Positions 12,192-23,343 of a DNA stretch of 64,000 nucleotides are shown in pieces. The position numbers and the translations under genes were made by a program. Position 1 is the stretch's first letter, and the number at the start of each line of letters is the position of its first letter. Under the pieces are notes generated by a model. The model saw only the letters and a list, made by a program, of their open reading frames with translations, was not told where the DNA came from and searched no databases. The DNA is from Liolophura sinensis (Eukaryota; Mollusca; Polyplacophora; Chitonida; Chitonidae). Location of the stretch: NCBI RefSeq assembly GCF_032854445.1, contig NC_088306.1, forward strand, positions 25,453,764 to 25,517,763, given 5' to 3'.

Positions 12192-12679
12192 AAGCTGTAG
12201 ATTACACCGTTGTACTGACCAAGGTCAAACCCATGTATTCTTCACTGTTCCACTTACAGGGGTTAAAGCTGTAGATTTCAGTGTTGTAGTGAGGAGGGTC
12301 AAAGCTATACTGATATTTATTAAATTCCCCTGACAGAGGTCAAAGCTGTGGATTCCAATGTTGCACTGACCAAGGTCAAAGCTCTAGATTTCAGTATTAT
12401 ACTCACCGAGTAATCAATGTTTCACTGACAGAGATCAACGCTCTAGATTTCAGTGTTGTACTGATCGAGGTCAAAACTGTATTGACAGTCTTTAATATTC
12501 CATTGAGCGATTTCAAGGCTGTAGATTCCAGTGTTGCATTGACCGAGGTCAAAACTGTGTTGGCAAATTCCAATCTTGTGCTAACCGAACTCCACAATGT
12601 GTTGTTAAATTTCAGTGTTGCATTTTCCGAGGTCGAAGATATGTTTGTAGGCTGTCATGTTATACTGATAGAAGTCTAA
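12192..12679 (+). repeat. Degenerate 36-bp minisatellite, copy 2
   Basis: Second instance of the array at 4545-5032, with only a few base differences. It was therefore present before the block was duplicated. Confidence 0.75.
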
Positions 12680-13189
12680 GATGACTGCTGTATCGCAATC
12701 ATCGAAGTCGAAGCCGTATAGGCATACTGAAATGTTACTTACACCGAGGTAGACACTCGGTGTATGGAACTACTCGGACATTGTAGGTCTACTGGTAAAC
12801 AAAGCAACAAGAAGCGCTCAATGTGTCACCAGAAACGACAAAAATCCGTGTTTATGAGACCTTTATGTTGAGACGCCACACGATGACTCGGATGATGAGG
12901 TACTGCAATTTTTCAATCTCTGTATTCCACACAAACCTAAGACTGTGAAAATTGGATACATTTGCTTTGATAAACAGCTTGTTACCACGTCATCGACGAT
13001 AAGCTTGGCTTTGACTCATTAAATCTCTTTCTGGATTGCTGGCGGAACATAACACCCTTGCGTGAAAACTTTTGGTTCTTGCGCTGAATTGTTTATTGCA
13101 TGGAGAACTCTTTTGGAAATTAATAATTTCGAAAAGGAATTCATGTGATGTTGCCATTTATTATCTAGAATTAATCAAAAAGCTGTGTT

Positions 13190-13262
13190 TTCAGCCGGCC
13201 GACATTACGGAGAAATCAGAAAATTCTAAAATAACAACTGAACAGAAGACTGCTGGAGATTG
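13190..13262 (+). pseudogene. Remnant of the 3' exon of the repeat-protein gene, second instance
   Basis: Counterpart of 5540-5620: TTTTCAGCCGGCCGACATTA, then GAGAAATCAGAAAATTC and ACAACTGAACAG, matching exon 2 of the neighbouring gene but without an intact frame. Confidence 0.6.
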
Positions 13263-13735
13263 CGCTGTGTCAGTTACATTTTTAGTACGATTTTGAAATA
13301 AAAGTCTCTCCTGAGCAAGAAGAGATACTTTGAGTTAAGCTTTTTTCATTTGATTGTTCTTTTTGATGTTATTTATTTATTTCATTGGTGTTTCACGCCG
13401 TTCTGACGACTTTTGTATGTTAAAAGCGCGTTTAAAATAAAGTAACGGTGTAATATATTGATGTATGTCTATCAAACATTGTAATTCTCTTCAAACTTAA
13501 GATACACATTAAATATGGCTGAATATATCCAAATGTTTTTGCCATTTGCTTTTCCATGGGTATGGACGAATGCATACACCCAAACTGATGACTTACGTCT
13601 CTCTTGTCAAGGTTCAGAAAATTCAAAGCAGGTATTTGACACCAAAACTTACATCCAATAAGGAATCTAGATTTCGTTTCTAACCGAGAACGCCATCAGA
13701 CGCCTACTATCTAAATTTCTTCAATTCTGTATTAC

Positions 13736-14034
13736 CGGCCTTGATGGCTCAGTTTGGTAGATCGTCCGCTTTGGGGCGTCAGATGCAGGGTCAATCCTGC
13801 GTTGGGTCACACCGAAGACCTTAAAAGAGATAGTTCTAGCTTCCTCGCTTGGCGTTCAGCATTAAGTGGATAGTACAACGACTGGTTGACCAGTACTAGT
13901 ATAATACCTCTGGTGTAGCCGCTTACTTGCCTGCGGTAAGTCGTATCATTAGATAAAAGGCGATGCAAATCCGCCCTGCAACAAGGAGGCACATTACATG
14001 CACTCTGAGGACTCCTTCGTCGTCATATGGCTGA
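13736..14034 (+). repeat. SINE, CTCACT family (tRNA-derived), copy 2
   Basis: The head GATGGCTCAGTTTGGTAGAT and a B-box-like GGGTCAATCCTGC are both visible, followed by the CTTCCTCGCTTGGCGTTCAG body. The 3' tail is cut off at 14034, where reverse-transcriptase sequence begins. Confidence 0.85.
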
Positions 14035-14040
14035 AAAATT

Positions 14041-14680
14041 GTGTATTTCTCATTAACAACATCTATGTGAAATTTGGAGACACCATTTACCAACAGTGCA
14101 TAGGCTAGGTATTCCGATGGGTACCAATTGTGCGCCTCTTTTTGCAGACCTATACCTGTTTTCATATGAATACGACTATATGCAGAAATTACTTAAAAGT
14201 AATATTTTTAAAGCTCGATCCTTTTCATTTACCAAACGGTATATTGATGATCTACTGGCGTTAAATAATCCCCATATTGCTGAAGTGGTGAAGGAAATCT
14301 ATACGCCTTCATTGGATTTAAAGGAGACAACAGATAGTCCTGATGGTACATCTTATTTGGATCTATATCTGTACAAAGACGGACAAGGTCTCCTTTCACG
14401 CCGCCTTTACGACAAAAGGGATAATTTCAATTTTGATATTGTAAATTATCCTTATTTAGATAGCAATATACCAAAGGGTCCTGCATATGGCATATACATA
14501 TCTCGCCTTGTAGCATTTGTCAGATCTTGCGTTAATTGTGATGACTTTACTCTGCGTCACAAGTTGCTAGTTCAAAAACTAGCTTGTCAAGGATACTCCA
14601 TCAAACGCCTTCATTCTAAGTTTCTCAAATCTTACAATGAGTATAACACTCTCGTTGGCAGGTATGGACAGAGCGTTTAG
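14041..14680 (+). pseudogene. Reverse transcriptase fragment with YIDD box
   Basis: An open frame of about 194 codons ends at 14680. It contains GIPMGTNCAPLFADLYLF (RT palm region), then KRYIDDLLALNN (the catalytic YxDD box), SYLDLYLYKDG and LYDKRDNFNFDIVNYPYLDS. This order is typical of a widespread metazoan RT lineage that I would place near Penelope-like or related elements, without certainty. There is no N-terminal part: upstream of 14041 is the end of the duplicated block. A degraded relative with the same KRYIDDLLA motif is at 17750. Confidence 0.8.
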
Positions 14681-16020
14681 AATCTCTGGCGATCTGCATT
14701 GTGATCAACCACATAGACGGCGCTGTTATCCCTATGTACATATCTGTCACGTGCATGGTATTTAACAACATAGATGGGGCTGGTTGCTCAGTGTAAAGGT
14801 CTATCTTGTATGTCATTGTAATATCATAGCTGGCGCCTCTTGTAGCATGAGAACTTTACATATTAACGGGAAAGACGTAATCGTCCATTACTTTTGAATC
14901 ATAATCTGATCGGTTAGGGTGTGTAACGCTCGTCATTTTCAATCTGTATCTAATACCGCTTAACCTGGGGCTAGGGGCCGTAAAGGTAGCCATGCTCTCT
15001 ACATCAGCATGATGCCTTTATGAACAGTTGCAATTAAAGTGCGACTGAGATACTTCTTTAATTGTTATTTGACATGAAACTGATTCACGGACTACGAATT
15101 TGAACTTTGATATGGAATTCATGCCTGGAATATTCATTGTCTGCCCGGCATCATTGAAAACTGATGACCCCTTCTCTCTTGTGTGTTACCGGCTTTATTT
15201 CCTATTTGTATAATTTCTTACATACCTTTGTCTTCGGGAGTTAGTATTAAACGTTGTTTTGGAAATGGATCTTGCGATTATCGACTTGGAACGCCCTTTA
15301 CGGACTACGAATGGTATAGGAATTTTTTTTTTGGTTTAAATACTGGTTTTAGGGTCACTTTCCTGGCGGATATCGTGGCCCATCAAATCAGTGTTTTATT
15401 TATTTATTTTTTTTACACATGAATATTTTGGTTACATAATAGCAGTGCGTTGGTATACTATTTACATATGTACATGAGTCAATTAGTGGGATTAAACCTC
15501 TTTGTGGTAGCATGTGTATAGCTTATTGTATAGATTCAAATGCTGCCATGGTCATTTAACAGAAAGGGGATAAATATTAAGCTATTTACAGAGATTAACG
15601 TTATCTTTACATTAGAAATACATAGATCTACATTAAAGAATTACATTGAGTTGCCTATACAGAAATTTACACAGAGAGAAAACAACAGTAGTGCTTTTAT
15701 TTATTGGTTAACAGTTTTGTTCTCTTGCTTCCTCCCCTGTCACGTGGAGTTCAGGAGCTCCCGCCACTTATACCGGACGCCGTCCAGGAAAAACCAGCGT
15801 ACTGGAAACCTGTGCCTGTAACAGGTGCGACAAGTATAAATAAGGAGCAAGGATATCAGGCCTCATCCACTTAGTTGAAGCAAGAGATAGTCCTATTGTT
15901 ATGATGTCTTTCATGTTTCTGGTTTTCGTTTCCTAGGTGTTAATTTTCTTTGGTCCCATGGGTCTTCTTATTGTTTTCCCTGTCTTCTTCTTTAATTGAT
16001 TTCCTTCTCTATTTCCAATT
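14681..16020. other. Probable 3' part of retroelements, no gene seen
   Basis: Low-complexity AT-rich sequence with short frames and no recognised domain. Position between two retroelement fragments suggests untranslated transposon sequence, which is inference. Confidence 0.35.
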
Positions 16021-16023
16021 TTT

Positions 16024-16245
16024 ATTTGTGGCCTCCCATGGTGGCGCAGACAGCACGTTTCATAGACCGGTAGAACAGTTCCTGGCCTAGAGTGTTTAGA
16101 TGCACTCCGTCGTTGGTTAGAATTTGCTTTTGTGGTCGGATCAGTCCCCGGTGTCTCCAGAAGGTGGCCAATTGGTTGTTTGTCAGCTTCTTGTTAATTT
16201 CATGGATTTTTGTATTATAAATGTGGACCGAAATTCGCCGAGTAA
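16024..16245 (-). pseudogene. Fragment of an SGNH-hydrolase-like domain from a repeat element
   Basis: On the minus strand a frame ending in TAA at 16024-16026 includes ATFWRHRGL and NDGVHLNTLGQELFYRSM. The DGVHLN...G motif followed by a YRS tail resembles the C-terminal end of SGNH-type hydrolase domains (catalytic Asp-x-x-His) that I associate with repetitive sequences in mollusc genomes. Upstream the frame is interrupted. Assignment is by motif only. Confidence 0.55.
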
Positions 16246-16354
16246 AGAAGATTCGTAAAGAAGCTGGCTGATGTAGATCCTTGGAATTTGGAATTTTGAT
16301 TTAAGTGCACCAACATGGCATAGGAATGTCGGACTTGACGCTTATATATATACT

Positions 16355-16390
16355 GAACCCCAATCACTCACTCACTCACTCATTCAGTGC
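16355..16390 (+). repeat. SINE 3' tail, CTCACT family
   Basis: ACTGAACCCCAATCACTCAC followed by CTCACTCATTCAG, an isolated 3' end of the family, continuing into sequence shared with 6400-6790. Confidence 0.6.
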
Positions 16391-16613
16391 TGCACCAAGG
16401 ACAATAAGGAGGCGTGTGCAGCTCCACTCAAGGTCAAGAGAATTGTCAGGTACCCGCACGTAGTAAAGGATGGCTGTTTAACTCAGAGCACCATAGTTTC
16501 TTCCATTGATATACCTCAAGTACCCAAATAAGAGAAAATTTCTTCAGCATGGCGTCAAACACCAGTCAAATAAATATAGTAAAGCGACAGCAATGTGACA
16601 ATCGGCAAACGGT

Positions 16614-16712
16614 CACACATAAGAGGTGAAATACGGCCACATATATCCGGTGAAATACGGTCACACATAACCGGTGAAATACGGTCACACATAACCAGTG
16701 AAATACGGCCTC
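16614..16712 (+). repeat. 24-bp tandem repeat, about four units
   Basis: Units of GGTGAAATACGGTCACACATAACC in series, ending ACCAGTGAAATACGGCCTCTTGTCAG. The reverse complement (CACTGGTTATGTGTGACC) is the core of a dispersed repeat found once at about 1790, 9825, 19990, 20620, 25950 and 27770. Confidence 0.8.
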
Positions 16713-17019
16713 TTGTCAGCTATATCGTTTAGGGCGCCTAGAGTCAAAACCTAAAAAATTAATTTGCCTTGTCCTTATATTAGTATTAAATAGTTGGTTG
16801 ATTAACTGATTGGCTGATAAATTGACTGATTGATTGCAACTGTGCTGCTTAGCGCCACACTCAAGACATCTCCACTCTCTAAAGTAATTCCTTCAGTGTA
16901 TATTAAAACCAATCAGAGCTACAATAAGGTTAAAACCAACAAAGCCTTCTTCAGTTTCAGTACATATAAAAAGGTTCATGGAATGTTTCGTTGTTCATCG
17001 AGTTACTTGAATGTCTCGT

Positions 17020-17905
17020 CTGTGTGAGACACCTATGTGAGATTCAGGGAAGTCATCTATCAACAATGCCTAGATGTTCAGGTAGGTACAAATTCGAGCC
17101 CGTTTTTGACAAACATACCTGTTTTCGCTTAACCACAACTATTATGTAGAAGTTACTAGAATATAAATGTTTTGTCCACTATACAAAACAATTTAGATTT
17201 TTAATAAAACTGGTCACCGCTATATTAACATTTAAGGCAACAAAGCCTTCTTTAGTCCTACTACATATAAGGGTCACCATTCATGGAATTTCCCACTAAT
17301 AACATCTATGTGGTATTCGGGGAAACAATATAACAACTATTATTTATTTGATTGGTGTTGCTTTGAGTACGCCGTACTCAAGAATATTTCACTTGTACGA
17401 CGGCGGCTAGCATTATGGTGGGAGAAAACCGGCACAGCCCGGGGGAAACCCACGACCATCCGCAGGTTGCTGGAAGACATTCCTACATACGACTGGAGAG
17501 GAAGCCAGCATGAGCTGGACTTGAACTCACAGCGACCGAATTGGTGAAAGACTCCTGGGTCATAACGCTGTGCTAGCGCGCTAACCAGCTGAGCCACGGA
17601 GGCCCCTCCATATAACAACAGTGTATATATACAGGTACCCCGATGCGTAGAAATTGCGGGCCTATACCTTGTCTAATATGAATACAGCTATATTCAGAAA
17701 CTACTAAAGAATAATCCTCACCAGGCCCGATCTTTTTCATTCACTAAACGGTATATTGATGATCTGCTAGCTTCAAACAAGGCAGATATAGCAAAGGTTG
17801 TGACAGAAATCCACCTTCAATGGAAAACTACAGACTTCTCAGATGATACACTTTACCTGGACTGTATAACGATCGTGCTGAACTACATCGCCTTGTTGGA
17901 TATAT
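17020..17905 (+). pseudogene. Degraded reverse transcriptase, interrupted by a SINE
   Basis: GATTCAGGGAAGTCATCTATCAACAATG and later CACTAAACGGTATATTGATGATCTG are recognisably related to 14041-14680 (equivalent positions 14070 and 14230). No continuous frame survives. The stretch 17338-17609 is a SINE inserted into it. Confidence 0.65.
17338..17609 (-). repeat. SINE, GCCTCCGTGGCTCAG family, with target duplication
   Basis: Read on the minus strand: head GGGGCCTCCGTGGCTCAGCT (A-box-like), then GCGGTCGCTGTGAGTTCAAG-type B box, and an A/T-rich 3' tail (CAATCAAATAAATA). Flanks ATATAACAAC at 17328-17337 and 17610-17619 are a 10-bp target-site duplication, showing insertion into the older RT remnant. 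Confidence 0.9.
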
Positions 17906-18454
17906 AATAAGTTGAAATGTATTTTGATTATCGACTACTTTTATGCTAGCATGTTTCAAGGTTTCGATACTGATTTTATTAATTCGCTCAAACATTTCTT
18001 GTGTCTTTCCGTCAACATTGAAAACTGTTGACTGCTTCGACTGCGTGAATCCGTCCACAAAAGAATTGAGTGTCAGTCATATTCCACAAAGCGCCTTGAT
18101 TCTGCGTTTCTTAAATTTGACAGCTCATTAGAGTTCCCTTTTAAATAAATATGGACGGAGCGCCTAGATGCCCCAACGAACAATGAGAGCTGGTGAGTGC
18201 GAAATCTGTTCACGTCCGGGATTGAACCTGCATCTCAAGCCCCGTGGCAAGGAGGTATAAGCGAGGTATCCAGATCACAGTTCACGTAATCAATCTGTGA
18301 CACAAAATCCAAAGTCAAAATTCCAAAGCCTTGTTTCATTATAAAAAAAAAATAAAACATTTTTAGCGGTTTTATTAACCCAGAAACCCGAGTTGCGGTC
18401 ATACAAAATTCTTCAATCCATCCTTTGAAACCGATCAAACGAAATCAGTAAATG

Positions 18455-18590
18455 AATGTGTTACTTGATTGATTGATTGATTTATAGCCTTAGTCGTTTA
18501 CTGATTGATTGGCTGTCTGATTGACTGTCTGACTGACTGTCTGACAAACTGACCGACTGACTGACTGACTGATTGATTAAGGCTGATTCA
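18455..18590. repeat. Tetranucleotide microsatellite (TGAT/TGAC)n
   Basis: Imperfect runs of GATTGATTGAT and GACTGACTGACTGATTGATT across about 135 bp. Confidence 0.8.
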
Positions 18591-18599
18591 ATCCGGCTG

Positions 18600-20890
18600 A
18601 TCGATTGGTTGTTTGGTGTATTTGGTCTTTGGTGGCGATTTCTTGTTATTTATTTATATTGAGGCTATTTCAAGATTGGGGACTAGGAAGTGAAATACAC
18701 TGGGCCTACTCCCCTCGGCTATTCAGAGGCTAATTGGCATATGTGTAGGTAATGCAACCTTTCTATGTCACGATTCTCATTTCTTGCAAAAAGTTCAGCA
18801 CTTTTTCTATACTAACAAACTAATATGAGTTTTATGTTAAATCTCTAAGATCTTAAAGAGAATAATTTTCTCATTAAGTGCTTCGTGCAATAGACGAGTA
18901 ATGGTTTCTTTTTTACCTTCCTCGCCCTACTGGCCGTGCGTTGTTGAATATCGATAAAACCTGTCGAGAACAGCTCTTCACACAAAAGACTCTCATTATC
19001 ACATCGAAACAAGCACTCCGCCGGCTAAATCCGTCCACACTATTGTCGACGAAAACATGATCTGTTTGATTATTTGATGCCTGTTAAAGAAATACCGCAA
19101 TCAGTGACCACCATTAGCGCGTGCGAGCCGGAAGTGCGCGGTAGTTTGCGGGTTAGGTTTCCGGTGACGTCTTGAGAACAAAATTATCGCTGTTCATGTA
19201 GGCAGGACAATGAGTCGCCGTCTATATCACGCGCATATTCCCGTGTTTCATTGATTAAATCTACACATACCAGTGTTTCTAAAGACACAAGGCTCAAGTC
19301 TGCAATGTAGGGTGCCTTAAACAGACTAAACTTGATTCAGAGACACTGTGTTTAGATGCCAGATCTTTGTATTGGTGATTTCCCAGTACGCTTGATTTTT
19401 TAGGATTTTTACTTCCAATGACTGTGCAAAAGCTTACCAATATAATAACACGGACGTGCATATCGTTTTTCAAAACATTGCAATCGGCGTTCGCACAATG
19501 AAGCAAAAAACAAACATTCATGTTTTTCTTTTTTCTTGCTGTATAACATTGCTTTCAAAATTATTTTGAGCAATCATGTCAGTGTTTCGCTGAACCAATC
19601 TGATCTCTACACCTGGGTATTAAAATATGAAAAATTGATTTAGTGTCATCGTAATTACCGTTTGAAAAATGTATCTAAAATTTCCAATGTTTAATTTTTT
19701 TATTTTTTTTTATATATTGTTTAGCTAAATAAAATACTGCCTAATGTTTGAATCTGTGAAAACTGTTCCATCATATTTTTCGGATATGGCCTTTAGCTTG
19801 TTTTAATGTTACTGTATCTCAGATGTGATGACAACACATCATTTTGAGTAATCCTACACCAAAGACGTCTAATAAATTGCAATTAACATCAACGCCACTT
19901 TTTCGTAATACTGCTCCTGCCATGGTGCCAGGGGCAGTATAAGTTCCTACTATATAAACTATCTGAGGTTTACTGACAAGAGGCTGGATTTTACGAGTTA
20001 CGTGTGAACATGTTTCAAATATCACGTCATCGCTACACTACATGGTATCGCTCTCTATGCTGTAGTCTTGTATACTATATATAGTGCAAAACAAAGAGAC
20101 ATGAGAAGACTTTACTAAGAGGGTGAATTGGGCGACACCGTGATTTATTTGATGGCGGTTTTCAATAGCATAATATTACTGATACCAGTAGCTAGAAGTA
20201 GACATCTGAAATATTTATGCTTTTTCACTCTCCTACATGATTATAATTGAGCTTACGGCTACGTGTCTGTATGTTCTCGATTAGTATGTACAACTGAGGT
20301 TCATATTTGGATTATCGACAGCTTATAAACTGGCATGGTACACGATTTGAATACTGATTTTATTAATTCCTCAAGAACATTCCTCGGGTCTTTCCATTAT
20401 CACTGATAACTGCTGGCTGTTTCTCCAAACATGCCCATCCCAATTTCTGACTCTGTATACTTTCTTTGTCCTTTGGCGGTTTGTGTAAAAAGTCGTTTGG
20501 GGAATCAACTTTGCAATTATTTATCCGAAATGGATGAGGGCTGGGATGCGAATGTTTGTTTTGATGCATAGATCCAGATTGGTGCTTTAAATAAGACTAT
20601 ACATACCAAAGGCCGGATTTCACCGATTACGTGTGGCCATTGCTATGGGCAAAAAAAATAGTATTGGGCTGGAATGCAGCATGAGTGTGTTACAACACCT
20701 GTTTCATAGTTTGACAGCTGTATGTTTATAACCATAGAAAGAGTACCATCATCTGCACTCAAAAAAGTCAAAGCTCACACTCTGTCAGTGAGCATAAATC
20801 TCGGCTTTTTTCTGCCAAACAAGGCACTGTGCGCATTGTTGAAGTTTTCCCCACAAGAGTAGAGTACGTACACGTACATTGTCATGATGA
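18600..20890. other. No gene recognised
   Basis: About 2.3 kb with scattered short frames only. It contains two single copies of the dispersed TTTCACCGGTTACGTGTGACC-like repeat (about 19980 and 20610). Nothing else can be supported. Confidence 0.4.
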
Positions 20891-20904
20891 CATACATACA
20901 TACA

Positions 20905-21176
20905 TACATTTATTTATTTATTTATTTGATGTTTTACGCCGTACTCAAGAATATTTCACTTATACGACGGCGGCCAGCATTATGGTGGGTGGAAACCGGG
21001 CACAGCCCGGGGGAAACCCACGACCATCCGCAGGTTGCTGGAAGACCTTCCCACTTACGGCCGGAGAGGAAGCCAGCATGAGCTGGACTTGAACTCACAG
21101 CGACCGCATTGGTGAGAGACTCCTAGGTCATTACGCTGCGCTAGCGCGCTAACCGACTGAGCCACGGAGGCCCCCC
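20905..21176 (-). repeat. SINE, GCCTCCGTGGCTCAG family, inside a CATA microsatellite
   Basis: Nearly complete minus-strand copy: TTTATTTATTTGATGTTTTA tail on the left and GAGCCACGGAGGC head on the right. Both flanks are CATACATACA runs, so it was inserted in (or seeded) the microsatellite. Confidence 0.9.
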
Positions 21177-21218
21177 CATACATACATACATCCATACATA
21201 CATACATACATACATACA

Positions 21219-21250
<32 letters not shown>
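21177..21250. repeat. (CATA)n microsatellite
   Basis: Near-perfect CATACATA repeat of about 70 bp directly right of the SINE, with a shorter run (20891-20906) on its left. Confidence 0.95.
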
Positions 21251-21252
<2 letters not shown>

Positions 21253-22210
21253 AACTAACTTACATGGCGGCTCCATTCCATGGAATTATTTGCATCGAGG
21301 CAATAAGATGTGATTTAGGGATTTAGGCTGTTCTAATCAACAATGGTCAATTCATAAATAACTATTTCCACAATACTATGGTTTAAAATTTGTAGATCTT
21401 ACATGATTCATTTCTCACAGCCTTACACACTAAAATTGCCTTTTCCGGTGGACAAAGCATAAATTCTCAGAGTTGGGTTAACGATCCCAAAATCTACAAG
21501 ATCAGGGGCCGGTTTCATGTAGCTCACTTAACTAAGTTTACCCTTAAATACCATGACGACGTATGTTATAGAGATATAAAGTGCACTTAGCTAAGCACTA
21601 AGTATGCTTCATGAAACCGGACCCAGAAAACAATATTCGCCTTTGAGCAGAATACGGTGGTCAGTCGAGTAAAACATGATCACCCGGAAAAGCTGCTCCC
21701 GTCACACTCCCTTCCCACTTAAATCCTTCCCCTGTCACCAGATTAGCCCACGTTCACAGGTCCAGAGCCCCACATTTCCTGGAACTTGTCTGGTCATGGT
21801 ACCATTGTGATGGATAGAGGATTTACCATGGAAGTCACAATAGGATTTGAACTCAGATCTCCAGAGCTCAACTAACTGAATTAAAGGGAAATTTCCGTAA
21901 GTTGTTGCTAGTATATGTGCTAGAAAACTGCTTAAGTTACACATATTTTCATGATTCGAAATCATGCTAATTGAGATCGACTGTCCAACTTCATGTGTCT
22001 TTAACTTTCTCCGAATGACACACTAGTATCCGGAAACACCCAAAGTTTTGGTAATAAGACAGGCCCCTGAACACGCATGTGTCGCTCCCTACCATCGTTC
22101 TTCGTCATTGTCCACACCACCAAATTTTGTACAAGTCTTGAGCAACGTGCAGGTCACTGGGGGTAAGGCAATATGACAGAAAGTGATGCTAGAAAATAAT
22201 AAAAAAAATA
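21251..22210. other. No gene recognised
   Basis: Contains CGGTTTCATGTAGCTCACTT at 21511 and AAGTATGCTTCATGAAACCG at 21601, a diverged inverted pair suggesting a small MITE-like element. No coding sequence can be supported. Confidence 0.35.
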
Positions 22211-22211
22211 A

Positions 22212-22432
22212 GTTTTATTTATTTAATTTATTTGATTGGTGTTTTACATAGTACTCAAGAATATTTCACTTACAAAAGGAAACCGAGCAGACCACGGCCA
22301 TCGGCAGGTTACTGTCCTATCTTTTCAGTCCGGAGAGGAAGCCAATATGAGCAAACTCACAGAGACCGCATTAATGGGAGGATCGTGGGTCATTGCGCTG
22401 TGCAGGCACACTAACCACCTAGGCCATGGATG
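22212..22432 (-). repeat. SINE, GCCTCCGTGGCTCAG family, diverged
   Basis: Same order of segments as the other members (tail TTTATTTGATTGGTGTTTTA, then GAGAGGAAGCCAATATGAGC, then the head near 22430), but with many substitutions and internal deletions, so an older insertion. Confidence 0.75.
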
Positions 22433-22754
22433 CCTCAACGTAAGTTTACAGTTCAGCGTAAATGCACAACATGATTCCAACGAAGTGTCAAAAGTACTTT
22501 TATTGATCAATATTGATTAAAAAAGGGACATAAACACGCCCCCTGGGGGTGAAACTTAAAGGAACGGAAAACAATGGAAGTAATTATGCCTGAATCACAA
22601 ATAATCGTGTACATAATAAGGACAATGTTTATATTTCCTTCTCTGTGGTTTTCAGGAGTAGGGCGTGGTGATTACAATCACACTCCATACAGCGCATGCG
22701 CCACTCTCCACGCTCGCGTTACATTTTGTCCGCTTCTGGGCAAGCTGGATCTTT

Positions 22755-23025
22755 ATTATTTATTTATTTATTTGATTGGCGTTTTACGCCGTACTCAAGA
22801 ATATTTCACTTATACAACGGCGGCCAGCATTATGGTGGGTGGAAACCGGGCACAGCCCGGGGGAAACCCACGACCATCCGCAGGTTGCTGTCAGACCTTC
22901 CCACATACGGCCGGAGAGGAAGCCAGCATGAGCTAGACTTGAACTCACAGCGACCGCATTGGTGAGAGGCTCCTGGGTCATTACGCTGCGCTAGCGCGCT
23001 AACCGACTGAGCCACGGAGGCCCCT
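22755..23025 (-). repeat. SINE, GCCTCCGTGGCTCAG family, with target duplication
   Basis: Full-length minus-strand copy. GCTGGATCTTT at 22744-22754 and 23026-23036 is an 11-bp target-site duplication. Confidence 0.93.
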
Positions 23026-23343
23026 GCTGGATCTTTGAACCGACGAACATTCTGAAACGGAACTATTTCATCAGGATTCCTTAATAACATTCTTTCAGAT
23101 GCTGGTTAGAATCATACTGTGCAAAATACATTTGTGTAAAATATTATTAGAAACAAAGGTTGAGAAAGAATTTAGGAAAGACATCGCCATTGGCCTCGGC
23201 GTTGTTCAAGATATCTGTGCAAAATTTGCCAGTGGTGGCAGTGATATAAAGCGAACGGAGAGAGCGGCACACACTCTGTAAGGAGTATGGATTGCAATAC
23301 CAAGGAGCGTGATACTGTGACCACGTGATCAGAGAATCTTCGT

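Larger units (their letters stand above)
8585..14034 (+). repeat. Segmental tandem duplication, copy 2
   Basis: Collinear with 511-6352, beginning at TTCAGCAACCATCC and ending in the SINE at CGTCATATGGCTGAAAAATTG. The two copies are separated by a 2.2 kb spacer and have the same orientation. A reverse-transcriptase remnant abuts the right edge. Confidence 0.93.

Noticed and set aside
17338-17609. Functional tRNA genes in the SINE heads
   Set aside because: A and B boxes are present, but the sequences cannot fold into a complete cloverleaf and are followed by SINE bodies.
21055-21276. Open frame with YVCM repeats
   Set aside because: It is a translation of the CATA microsatellite.
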